Part shown: positions 1 to 7,073 of the stretch, in pieces
Numbering within the stretch: the stretch's first letter is position 1
Layout: every line of letters starts with the position of its first letter
Assembly: GCA_946183625.1 (NCBI GenBank)
Contig: CAMHCL010000011.1
Location: forward strand, 1 to 22,925
DNA: 22,925 bases
Reading direction: 5' to 3'
Source: an uncultured Lachnospiraceae bacterium
Lineage (GTDB): Bacteria; Bacillota; Clostridia; Lachnospirales; Lachnospiraceae
The notes under the pieces: model-generated
What the model was told of the DNA's origin: nothing
Database searches by the model: none
The model's input: only the letters and a program-made list of their open reading frames with translations
Position numbers and translations under genes: made by a program

Positions 1-247
1 CAGGAGAGCTCACTTCCAAAATATATGCATCCTTTATGAAGTCCTCTTCATCCAACAGCTTATCCAGTTCTCTTGAAACAGTTACGCAGTCATCAATATT
101 AACTCCGCCTTCCTTGTCTATATATACCCTCAGGTACATATCAGAACCTTCCTTGACGTACTCCACATCCCATAAGGAAAAGGAATTCTTATCCAGGATT
201 GGAAGAACAAGACTTTCAGTCCTGCTTTCAATATCACTCTTTTTCAT
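1..247 (-). CDS. rimP: Ribosome maturation factor RimP, N-terminal part (cut by window edge)
   Basis: RimP assists late maturation of the 30S ribosomal subunit in the cytoplasm. Only the first 82 residues lie in the window. They begin MKKSDIESRTESLVLPIL and contain the family signature LWDVEYVKEGSDMYLRVYID and the acidic NIDDCVTVSRELDKLLDE stretch, ending in AYILEVSSP just before the conserved Pro-Gly. The start at 247 is preceded by a loose Shine-Dalgarno (AAGGTTGGTG). The gene has its own promoter and a hairpin leader (separate entries). In most Firmicutes rimP leads the nusA-infB operon, which would lie beyond base 1 (inference). The call is firm on motif grounds although the C-terminal SH3-like domain is not visible. 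Confidence 0.93.
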   Translation of the reverse strand, partial: MKKSDIESRTESLVLPILDKNSFSLWDVEYVKEGSDMYLRVYIDKEGGVNIDDCVTVSRELDKLLDEEDFIKDAYILEVSSP

Positions 248-288
248 ATTCACCAACCTTGATCTGATATAAATCACCTAAACAGCAA

Positions 289-314
289 AGTGGATTCGGA
301 AACCCGAACCCACT
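289..314 (-). promoter_or_regulatory. Hairpin in the rimP leader
   Basis: An 11-bp stem with a 4-base loop: the minus strand reads AGTGGGTTCGG, loop GTTT, CCGAATCCACT, with one G-T wobble. It is followed by CTTTGCTGTTTAGG rather than a run of T, so it is a poor intrinsic terminator. Its place between the promoter and the rimP start makes a 5'-UTR element likely. It could equally be a weak terminator for the upstream operon. Confidence 0.45.
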
Positions 315-342
315 CTAGCTATACATTATTAAGTTATATGAT

Positions 343-370
343 ATCTTATCACAAATGTACGAAAATGCAA
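343..370 (-). promoter_or_regulatory. Candidate sigma-A promoter for rimP
   Basis: On the minus strand, TTGCAT (365-370) and TAAGAT (343-348) are separated by 16 bases in the 200-base gap between the M24 peptidase and rimP. The start of transcription would be near 336, leaving a leader of about 90 bases that contains the hairpin at 289-314. No convincing terminator for the upstream operon was seen between 371 and 447, so some read-through from that operon is possible. Confidence 0.5.
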
Positions 371-447
371 GTGTTTTATGACATTTTTCTAATCTTTTAC
401 CAGCTTCCAGTTTTCGTTACATTGATCTATGATGACTCCGTCTCCTC

Positions 448-1506
448 TTATAGCTCTACAAGTTCTTTAGGTGATTTTGCAAGTGGTTCACATCCATCCT
501 CAGTTATCAGTATCATATCCTCTATCCTGACACCGAATTTACCAGGTAGATATATGCCAGGCTCATCTGTTTCGATCATATTCGGTTTTACTATGGATTC
601 ATCTCTCGTATTAAATGCGGGAGATTCATGTATATACAGTCCTACACCGTGTCCCAGTCCATGTCCGAAATAGTCGCCATAGCCGGAATTTCGTATGTAA
701 TCTCTGGCAATGCTGTCCACATCTTTACATTTCATACCGGGACGAAGCTCATCAAGAACCCTCAGCTGTGCAGATAAGACAATATTATAAATGTGCTTCA
801 TATCATCATCTGCTTTGCCTATACATACAGTTCTAGTCATATCAGAGCAATAACCATTATATATACAGCCGAAATCCATGGTGAGGAAGTCGCCCATTTC
901 CAGCTTCTTCGTAGAAGGTATTGCATGAGGCATGGATGAATTAACACCGGATGCGGCAATGGTATCAAAGGAGAAGCCCTCTGCGCCATGACGCTTCATG
1001 CTGTATTCAAGTTCAGCAGCCACCTCCAGCTCCGTCATTCCAGGCTTAAGAATACCAAGAATATCATCAAATGCCATATCGCCGATATGTTCAGCCTGTC
1101 GCAGCTGCTGTATCTCATATTCGGACTTGATCTGTCTAGGGATCAGAAGTGCTTTTCCAAGGGGAGTCAGATTGAATTCTTTATACTTCTCATAATCATT
1201 AAATGATATGGATAGATTCTCAAATCCTACCTGGTCAATGTCTTCATCTCTGATCACTTCCCGAAGTATATCAAGTACAGAAACCTTCGCATTATATTCT
1301 CTTACTTCAAAATTGCTTTCCTTAGAAGCAGCCTCTGTATATCTTGAATCCGTTATCAGGATCTGTGACTTCTCAGTAATAAGAGCAACTCCTTCTCCAC
1401 CTCTGAAGCCTGTATAATATCTAAGGTTGTACGGATCTGTGATCAGAATCGCAGCAGTCTTACTTTTTTCATCAAATATTTGTGTTAATAAGCTTTTATT
1501 GTCCAT
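448..1506 (-). CDS. M24-family Xaa-Pro aminopeptidase-like metallopeptidase
   Basis: A 352-residue cytosolic dinuclear metallopeptidase of the aminopeptidase P type, expected to remove an N-terminal residue that precedes proline. Residues 1-125 form a creatinase-like N-terminal domain, and the pita-bread catalytic domain follows. All five metal ligands can be placed: D211 (MDFG), D222 (SDMTR), H286 (HGLGHGVG), E315 (EPGIY) and E329 (RIEDM). H293 supplies the usual second histidine. Length matches short Firmicute YqhT/PepQ-type enzymes. The start lies 2 bases after the stop of the dehydrogenase gene, with almost no Shine-Dalgarno, so translation is probably coupled. In many Firmicutes this gene is followed by efp; here it closes the carrier-protein operon. 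It may be housekeeping or may trim a pathway product (undecided). Confidence 0.88.
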   Translation of the reverse strand: MDNKSLLTQIFDEKSKTAAILITDPYNLRYYTGFRGGEGVALITEKSQILITDSRYTEAASKESNFEVREYNAKVSVLDILREVIRDEDIDQVGFENLSISFNDYEKYKEFNLTPLGKALLIPRQIKSEYEIQQLRQAEHIGDMAFDDILGILKPGMTELEVAAELEYSMKRHGAEGFSFDTIAASGVNSSMPHAIPSTKKLEMGDFLTMDFGCIYNGYCSDMTRTVCIGKADDDMKHIYNIVLSAQLRVLDELRPGMKCKDVDSIARDYIRNSGYGDYFGHGLGHGVGLYIHESPAFNTRDESIVKPNMIETDEPGIYLPGKFGVRIEDMILITEDGCEPLAKSPKELVEL

Positions 1507-1508
1507 AA

Positions 1509-2630
1509 TTATTTATTCTCAAAATCAAATGTATAATCAAGCCCCAGTTTGTCACGCACCTCTATGATATCCTTCTGTACGCCTTCTCCAACCGGAACTC
1601 CTTTGTCCTTTCTGAAGAGCCACATATCATACTCTTTCTCGCCGGCTGTGTAGATCCTGCTCTCTCCCGGAGCTTTCTTTGAAGCCCTAAGCTCTCTACA
1701 TATCTCCCCGGCTATCTTCTTAAATTCTTCTCTTCCCATAAATGCATCAGGATCAACTACGAAGAAGAAATGTCCCAGGTGATACATTTGAGGATTACCA
1801 TCTGCTGTTACGCCGGTCAAAGCCTTCATATATTCTCCACCTGCAAGTGCAGCTGAAAGAATTTCAACAACCGCAGCATAACCATAGCCCTTATAACCTG
1901 CCAGGTCCTCACCGATTCCACCAAGTGGAGCAAGGGCTGCAGTACCAGCCACAAGATCCTCAAGAATCTGCTTGCTGTCTGTAAGTGCTTCACCATTTTC
2001 AGAGATTACGGTTCCCGCTGGAGTCGGACGGCCTTCTCTTGCATAATACTCAATCCTTCCTCTCTGAACTATGGATGTAGCACAGTCCAAGACGAAAGGA
2101 AACTCTTCATCAGTAGGAAGGGCAAATGTAAGTGGATTGGTTCCCATCATATTCTCCACACCGAAGGTTGGCGCTATTGATGGTCTGGCATTTGTACCTG
2201 TTATACCGATCATCCCCTCTTTACTTGCCATAGTTGCCCAGTAACCTGCTATGCCATAGTGGGTAGAATTCCTGATAGCTCCTCCAGCCATACCGTAGGT
2301 TTTGGCCTTCTCCACCAGTTTCTCCATCATACGAAAGCTGGCAACCATTCCCATACCATCATGAGCATCCATGACAACAGTCGTAGGAGTCTCTTTAAGT
2401 ATCTCAATATTCGTAACAGGGAGCAGTGTTCCTCTCACGATCCTGTCTATGTAAATAGGCTTAAATCTATTACATCCATGGCTCTCAATACCTCTTCTGT
2501 CAGATTCCAGAAGTACATCTGCACAGATCTTTGCGTCCTCTTCAGGAACCCCGTAGCCCTTAAATGCATCGATCATAAAGCTGTTCATAACATCCCATGG
2601 AACAAATGGTCTAGTTTCTGTAATACCCAT
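1509..2630 (-). CDS. Ldh_2-family NAD(P)-dependent 2-oxoacid/imine dehydrogenase
   Basis: A 373-residue member of the malate/L-lactate dehydrogenase type-2 family (relatives: YlbC/AllD, sulfolactate dehydrogenase ComC, piperideine-2-carboxylate reductase). These enzymes use NAD(P)H on 2-oxo or 2-hydroxy acids or cyclic imines. Visible marks: GIESHGCNRF with H51, NSTHYG with H124, TGTNARPSIAP (143-154), GTNPLTFALP, DCATSIVQRGRIEYY (182-196), and YKGYGYAAVVEILSAAL near the C-terminus. The start at 2630 has GAGAGGGG about 10 bases upstream. It lies 26 bases after the carrier-protein gene and 2 bases before the peptidase gene. The sequence does not fix the substrate. In this setting a 2-oxo acid, alpha-hydroxy acid or imine precursor or tailoring step is plausible (inference). 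Confidence 0.88.
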   Translation of the reverse strand: MGITETRPFVPWDVMNSFMIDAFKGYGVPEEDAKICADVLLESDRRGIESHGCNRFKPIYIDRIVRGTLLPVTNIEILKETPTTVVMDAHDGMGMVASFRMMEKLVEKAKTYGMAGGAIRNSTHYGIAGYWATMASKEGMIGITGTNARPSIAPTFGVENMMGTNPLTFALPTDEEFPFVLDCATSIVQRGRIEYYAREGRPTPAGTVISENGEALTDSKQILEDLVAGTAALAPLGGIGEDLAGYKGYGYAAVVEILSAALAGGEYMKALTGVTADGNPQMYHLGHFFFVVDPDAFMGREEFKKIAGEICRELRASKKAPGESRIYTAGEKEYDMWLFRKDKGVPVGEGVQKDIIEVRDKLGLDYTFDFENK

Positions 2631-2656
2631 AATCTTATACCCCTCTCGTTTTATGA

Positions 2657-2908
2657 TTAAATATTCTTCATAAGATAATCAGCCAGCGCACCGATTGATG
2701 AAAAGTCGTCAAAATCCAGATCATCAAAATCCAGACTGATACCAAGTTCATCCTCAACTGAAAGCATGAAGCGGACAAGCTGAATAGAATCTATTCCGAT
2801 ATCATTTATTATATCAGTTTCCGCGGTCCATGTATCCTTTGAGTTTTCATCATCTATTGTTTTAGCCAGAAGAGATATCACAACCTCTTCTATACTTTCC
2901 TTATCCAT
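2657..2908 (-). CDS. Free-standing acyl/peptidyl carrier protein
   Basis: An 83-residue acidic protein with the four-helix carrier fold pattern. The phosphopantetheine site is S41 in DIGIDSIQLVRFM, followed by the typical helix II/III segment VEDELGISLDFDDLD. It differs from a fatty-acid-synthase ACP, which normally has DSLDxVE. The LVRFMLSVEDEL form is closer to stand-alone carriers of secondary pathways. The ATG overlaps the thioesterase stop by one base (TAATG), and AAGGAG lies about 8 bases upstream inside that gene. No phosphopantetheinyl transferase is in the window, so modification would need one encoded elsewhere. It is the likely covalent anchor for the intermediates of the surrounding operon. 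Confidence 0.93.
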   Translation of the reverse strand: MDKESIEEVVISLLAKTIDDENSKDTWTAETDIINDIGIDSIQLVRFMLSVEDELGISLDFDDLDFDDFSSIGALADYLMKNI

Positions 2909-3591
2909 TAACTAGTTCTCCTTACTATTCCTTCTATGATATTCTTCTGATTCTTATAATAAGAATAGTGATTACCAGGAATGTATATCCTCTCGAAAGA
3001 AGCCGTGGTATAATCCTTCCACCCTTCAGTCGTCTCAGGTCTTACTTCCTCATCATCCTCAGCGAAGAATCCTATAATCGGACAATCAAGCTTAAATCCA
3101 TCCTTATCAACATAACCTTCTATCATCCTGTAATCAGCTTTGATCCTTGGAAGGAAAAGCTTTAGGAGGGATTTTTTTATGAAGAATTCCTCTGGAAATG
3201 TACCGTGTCCATGAATCTCTTCTATAAATGCATCATCATCCAGATCAGATATTCCATCCTCTATCGGCACATCAGGACTGATAAATGCTGATACAAAAAG
3301 TGCCTTTATATGTATATCAAATTCCCTTAACAGCAGACTTGCCGTCTCATAAGCCACGGTCGCTCCCATGCAATGTCCGAAAAGGTATATGTCATCCTCC
3401 CTGCCGGCTACTGACAGAATACTTTCTGCAACCACCTCTGCCGCCTGTGACATTTCATCAACATACGGACCGGTTAAGCTTTTCTGATAAGCTGTCTTCT
3501 TAAAGATTATATCCTTCCCGATCACATCCGGCCAGTCTTCATATTCAGTTGGCCCTGCTCCCGCACTGGGAACGCCAAAGATATATCTCAT
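2908..3591 (-). CDS. Type II thioesterase (GrsT/SrfAD-like alpha/beta hydrolase) with Cys nucleophile
   Basis: A 227-residue single-domain alpha/beta hydrolase of the type II thioesterase family. These act on carrier-bound thioesters, either editing stalled chains or releasing the product. The start MRYIFGVPSAGAGPTEYEDW matches the family's 'PyAGg' entry motif. The nucleophile elbow is FGHCMGA (residues 71-77), with C74 where most relatives have Ser. The acid is D179 or D180 (FFAEDDEEV) and the base H208 (IPGNHYSYY). A helical lid follows the elbow (about 105-165). The start has GGAG 8 bases upstream and lies 3 bases after the radical SAM stop. Its overlap with the carrier-protein gene supports a direct partnership. 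The Cys is an observation; its chemical meaning is open. Confidence 0.88.
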   Translation of the reverse strand: MRYIFGVPSAGAGPTEYEDWPDVIGKDIIFKKTAYQKSLTGPYVDEMSQAAEVVAESILSVAGREDDIYLFGHCMGATVAYETASLLLREFDIHIKALFVSAFISPDVPIEDGISDLDDDAFIEEIHGHGTFPEEFFIKKSLLKLFLPRIKADYRMIEGYVDKDGFKLDCPIIGFFAEDDEEVRPETTEGWKDYTTASFERIYIPGNHYSYYKNQKNIIEGIVRRTS

Positions 3592-3594
3592 TTA

Positions 3595-4761
3595 TTATTC
3601 TCCATTCAGGTAGAGAAGAACGCATTTTGAGCATGCAGGCATCAGACCACATTTAAGTCTTGAACGCATCTCCTTCATCCTCTCACCTTCCCAGATATCC
3701 TTAATTGACTCATCATGCAGATTCCCAATTGAGAATTCCTTGAAGAGTTTGCAGGCAGATATTTCGCCGTTTTGCAGAATGTCGATCCTGTTAAATGGCA
3801 CCAGGCATTTACTTCTGCCCTGAGCCGTACTGACTCCACCCAATATAAAATCATCTATTTCCGATGGATCAACTCTCGGCTGGAATCTGACTCTTATCTT
3901 CCATTTCCTGTCTGATATTTTCTGCATATCTTCCTTAAGGCTGTCTATCTTTTCCGGCGATATATGAAATGTAAAGTCATGCCAGCTTGCATTCTTCTCA
4001 TCACTCATCTCTATTATATCACCAAATCTTCTCTTTACCTCTTTATCCATCATGTCAGCAGTTTCCGGAGAGATGTACCACGGAAAGCTGAGATACAGAG
4101 TATTGATCTCCAGCTCTTCCATAAATTCAGCGAATTCATATAGTCTGCCTACCATAGGATCACTGATGACGCAGCATACTGAGATTTCTCCCAGGTATCT
4201 GCCCTGTTTCTTAAGATCGATCATCTTCTTTATATTTGATATGACCTGGTCAAATGTACCTATACCCCTTATAGCATCATTTGAATCACTGAAACCATCG
4301 AGGCTTATAAGAAGAACCAGATTCTCGGATATATCAAGAATATCATCCAGATTCCTCTCTATCATTAATCCATTAGTACATATGGTCGTCCATCTGGGAT
4401 CCTTCTTAAGGTATTCCGTAAGCTGGTGAAAATGTGAATATAAAAGTGGTTCACCGCCCCAGAGATATAGTCTGGTCTTTGCAGGTGCTGTATAATGCAG
4501 GCAGTCCCGTATCATTTCAATCGGAAGCTCCCCATTTGAATATTCAGCTGTCCCATTTGTCAGAAACCCATCCTGGTTCCACTCAAAACAATGCTTGCAT
4601 CTGAGATTACACCTGCCTGTAAGAAAAAGACCCATATCAAGAGGGAGATATGGCGAATCTTCTTCTGATTCTTCAGCCTTCTTCATAAACTTCATATTCT
4701 CCATGATACGTCTGAATTCATCACTATTTAGATTTTTTGAAGTTCCTGGTTGCTTTGACAT
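3595..4761 (-). CDS. Radical SAM enzyme with a reduced SPASM-type domain
   Basis: A 388-residue cytosolic iron-sulfur enzyme. The S-adenosylmethionine-binding cluster motif is CNLRCKHC (C51, C55, C58), followed by the LYLWGGEP motif (about 99-105). The C-terminus carries C319-X12-G-X4-C337, then C371-X5-C377-X2-C380, so five cysteines instead of the seven of a full SPASM domain. That points to one or two auxiliary clusters, as in twitch/SPASM dehydrogenases and RiPP maturases. The reading frame is open to 4839, but the start at 4761 is chosen because AGGAAG lies 7 bases upstream and it falls 14 bases after the previous stop. No precursor peptide gene lies nearby, so a small-molecule or carrier-bound substrate is more likely than a RiPP (inference). 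Confidence 0.88.
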   Translation of the reverse strand: MSKQPGTSKNLNSDEFRRIMENMKFMKKAEESEEDSPYLPLDMGLFLTGRCNLRCKHCFEWNQDGFLTNGTAEYSNGELPIEMIRDCLHYTAPAKTRLYLWGGEPLLYSHFHQLTEYLKKDPRWTTICTNGLMIERNLDDILDISENLVLLISLDGFSDSNDAIRGIGTFDQVISNIKKMIDLKKQGRYLGEISVCCVISDPMVGRLYEFAEFMEELEINTLYLSFPWYISPETADMMDKEVKRRFGDIIEMSDEKNASWHDFTFHISPEKIDSLKEDMQKISDRKWKIRVRFQPRVDPSEIDDFILGGVSTAQGRSKCLVPFNRIDILQNGEISACKLFKEFSIGNLHDESIKDIWEGERMKEMRSRLKCGLMPACSKCVLLYLNGE

Positions 4762-4775
4762 TTTATCTTCCTGTC

Positions 4776-5843
4776 TCAAATAATTAAATCCAATACATGA
4801 GGGAGTCCTGTCTGAGCTGACAGTAGATTCTGTCTGCACTCTTCTAATAACTCCTCCGTCTTAGGTTCATCATCCCCGCTATGCTCTACATTTAATAATT
4901 CGCTGAGGTCCACTGCAAATCCCAGATCAATCCACAGCTTCTTATTATCTGCTTCATATCTGGCAAGCTCCTCACCAAGAATAAGTGGCGTTGCAGTTAT
5001 AAGGGAGTCCGAAAGTGTTCCGCCTCCGGGTTTAGATAGAACCGCCACATCCCTATTCATTAATTCCCTTAGAGGATTGATATCACCTGTATTATCACCA
5101 AAGGGAACAAATTTCCCCTCTTTATATATAAGCAGCCGCGGATATTCGGACCGCTTCTCATCCGGCTTCCACTCCGGATCAAGGAGATAATATGTATTTA
5201 TCATATCATCAGTATCTATCTCATCCGGATAGTATATTACTATATCCAGAGCATATCCTAATTCATTTAACTGCTTTATCCTGGAGGCATAATCTCCGAT
5301 ACCCCAGCCGCCGCCATGAACAAGTATCCTTTTACTTTCAGGCTTAACTACCACCGGACGCTCCAGTAAACTCTGTACCTTGCCATGTTCCAGACTATAA
5401 AGCCATACATCCTTTACACAGCTTCTATCAAAACCCTTCCAGGATAGGGACTGTCCTGCATCCATATGAAGGGCATAAATCCTGTCCTTATAATGATCGC
5501 AGCTTTCCAATAATTCATTTATGATTTTCATCCAGAAGCCTGAAAAGATAATGACAGTATCATACATGTCATCCACTAGTCTTCCAAGCAGCTTATCTGC
5601 AAGCCCTGCATCAATTGCGGATGTATTCCTTGTAGGCATCCGGTAGCTCATTTTAGCTAGTCTGAAATCCTGATGAAAGCTTCTCTTCGTCTCTTCTATA
5701 ACAGCTTCCCTGTCGCTGTATAGATCCTCCAGACATAGGATGTCAGCGCTATGTCCCATAGCTTCCAGCTGTTTTTTAATTGATATTGCCGGCACATATA
5801 CTCCCAGAGCAATACGCGAACCAAGCAGCAAGAATTTCTTCAT
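4776..5843 (-). CDS. GT28/MurG-like glycosyltransferase family protein (GT-B fold)
   Basis: A 355-residue protein beginning MKKFLLLGSRIALGVYVPAI, a Rossmann-type first strand and loop. The middle has LVHGGGWGIGDY (about 174-185), typical of the start of the second GT-B domain. Near residues 270-288, SKPGGGTLSDSLITATPLIL matches the nucleotide-sugar binding region of MurG/GT28 enzymes. The first half is divergent and no acceptor can be named. The frame is open to 5990, but the start at 5843 has GAGG 6 bases upstream and gives a natural N-terminus. It overlaps the end of the ATP-grasp gene by 68 bases in another frame, so translation may be coupled. It may glycosylate an intermediate of the operon's product. 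A related non-transferase role, such as a UDP-sugar epimerase-like one, cannot be excluded. Confidence 0.68.
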   Translation of the reverse strand: MKKFLLLGSRIALGVYVPAISIKKQLEAMGHSADILCLEDLYSDREAVIEETKRSFHQDFRLAKMSYRMPTRNTSAIDAGLADKLLGRLVDDMYDTVIIFSGFWMKIINELLESCDHYKDRIYALHMDAGQSLSWKGFDRSCVKDVWLYSLEHGKVQSLLERPVVVKPESKRILVHGGGWGIGDYASRIKQLNELGYALDIVIYYPDEIDTDDMINTYYLLDPEWKPDEKRSEYPRLLIYKEGKFVPFGDNTGDINPLRELMNRDVAVLSKPGGGTLSDSLITATPLILGEELARYEADNKKLWIDLGFAVDLSELLNVEHSGDDEPKTEELLEECRQNLLSAQTGLPHVLDLII

Positions 5844-7068
5844 ATTCATCCTCAGTATTATAAACAATAATATAATATATTCTGATCCTCTTACCAATAA
5901 GATCAGAGTCATTCCAAATTCCAGGTGCAAGAGGTATAACACCCGAGCCACGACAGCTCGTATAAAGCAGTCCCTTATCCTCCAGTTCACTCAGAAGCTG
6001 TTCCACACTGACTCCGTCACCCAGCTTTCCTTCTATATAACCCAGACGACAAGCCCTTCCGATTCTCTCACTTACCTTAAGGTTGAATCTGGATAGTGAC
6101 ATCCTTGGATTGATCTCAAGTAGCGGAATAACTATGTCACCTTCCGCGATCATAGAATCAATGCAGGCATAGCCATGATAGCCCTTATCAGCCATAGCCT
6201 CTGCAATCTTAATCACAGTATCTCTATAACCGGAAGCCATTATCATTTCATATTCATTGGTCGTGAGAGGCCCTGTACCATGATAAGCAAAGCCCTTACT
6301 CTCATTCTTCTGAAAGCCATCTATATTAATCTTTCCCTCTGTATCGATGGTAAAAATACAGGAGAAATCCATCACTCTGTTTAAATAAGGCTCGAGTATA
6401 AAGTCGAACTTCGTCCTTCCCTTTTCTGCCTGTTTCGTAAAATGTACTGCCAGCCTGTCAGCCATTCCCTTGCTGTCTATAAGAAGCATTCCCTTTCCTG
6501 ATACTCCCATGGCATCCTTTATCAGAACTCTTCCCTCATCCTCCAGCATTTTACCATACTTTTCTTCATATTCATCTATTGATTTAAGGCGGATTCCCTT
6601 TGCAGGAAGGTCAAGTTCATATTTTAATTTATTCGAATATACCTTGCTGTTTAATTCCTTTATAACAGAAAGCGGTGGTTCAGTACTATCTATGCCCAGT
6701 ATCGAGCATATTTCATAATAATCCGGCACAAGCGCGTAATTAATTATCTCTCTATCCTTCAGGATATCTGTCATAGAGCTGTCATGAATAAGCCGACTAT
6801 ATATGGAATCCATATCACCGGATGGTGACAGACATTTAACTTCCGTAATATTCTCACACCAATAATCCAGGTATTCCTGTGGGAGCAATTTAGCCGTAAC
6901 AAGGATATCCCCGGGATCCAGCATGGTAATAACCAGTGCATCCATGCCGCTTACCAAAGCCCTGCTTGTTTTTGAAAAAAGACTTATCTCCGGAAGCGTA
7001 AATGCATCTTCAGTTCTCAGTTTCTCTTCCGAATTAAATTCGGAAATGTATATTTTACCATTATTCAT
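5776..7068 (-). CDS. ATP-grasp carboxylate-amine/thiol ligase (BtrJ/PGM1-like)
   Basis: A 430-residue ATP-grasp enzyme, a class that activates a carboxylate as acyl phosphate and joins it to an amine or, in BtrJ, to a carrier-protein thiol. The central fold shows the glycine-rich loop IKDAMGVSGKGM (183-194), the hinge FILEPYL (223-229), and the metal-binding end D304 with LLEINPRMSLSRFN (316-329). The N-terminal 140 residues are family-specific (LLPQEYLDYW and NSKVYSNKLKYEL). This pattern resembles ligases of the BtrJ/pheganomycin PGM1 kind from memory; it was not checked by search. The start lies 5 bases after the transporter stop, with a weak Shine-Dalgarno. With a free carrier protein and no adenylation domain in the operon, it is the best candidate for substrate activation. 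Confidence 0.78.
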   Translation of the reverse strand: MNNGKIYISEFNSEEKLRTEDAFTLPEISLFSKTSRALVSGMDALVITMLDPGDILVTAKLLPQEYLDYWCENITEVKCLSPSGDMDSIYSRLIHDSSMTDILKDREIINYALVPDYYEICSILGIDSTEPPLSVIKELNSKVYSNKLKYELDLPAKGIRLKSIDEYEEKYGKMLEDEGRVLIKDAMGVSGKGMLLIDSKGMADRLAVHFTKQAEKGRTKFDFILEPYLNRVMDFSCIFTIDTEGKINIDGFQKNESKGFAYHGTGPLTTNEYEMIMASGYRDTVIKIAEAMADKGYHGYACIDSMIAEGDIVIPLLEINPRMSLSRFNLKVSERIGRACRLGYIEGKLGDGVSVEQLLSELEDKGLLYTSCRGSGVIPLAPGIWNDSDLIGKRIRIYYIIVYNTEDEYEEILAAWFAYCSGSICAGNIN

Positions 7069-7073
7069 TATTC

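Noticed and set aside
289..314. tRNA-like T arm or a tRNA gene remnant before rimP
   Set aside because: GGTTCGG resembles a T loop, but there is no acceptor stem, anticodon arm or CCA-adjacent end nearby.
2657..2908. Housekeeping fatty-acid ACP (acpP)
   Set aside because: The phosphopantetheine motif is GIDSIQLVRF rather than DSLDxVEL, and no fab gene is adjacent.
2657..4761. RiPP pathway based on the radical SAM enzyme
   Set aside because: No short precursor frame fits in the 3-26 base gaps, and the neighbours (carrier protein, thioesterase, ATP-grasp) point to carrier-bound chemistry instead.
4762..4839. Longer N-terminus for the radical SAM enzyme (start at 4839)
   Set aside because: The extra 26 residues overlap the preceding gene, look unlike protein sequence of this family, and lack the ribosome binding site that precedes 4761.
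5776..5990. Frameshift splitting a single ATP-grasp/glycosyltransferase gene
   Set aside because: Both proteins have complete, independent folds, and the second has a natural N-terminus with a ribosome binding site, so two overlapping genes are more likely.
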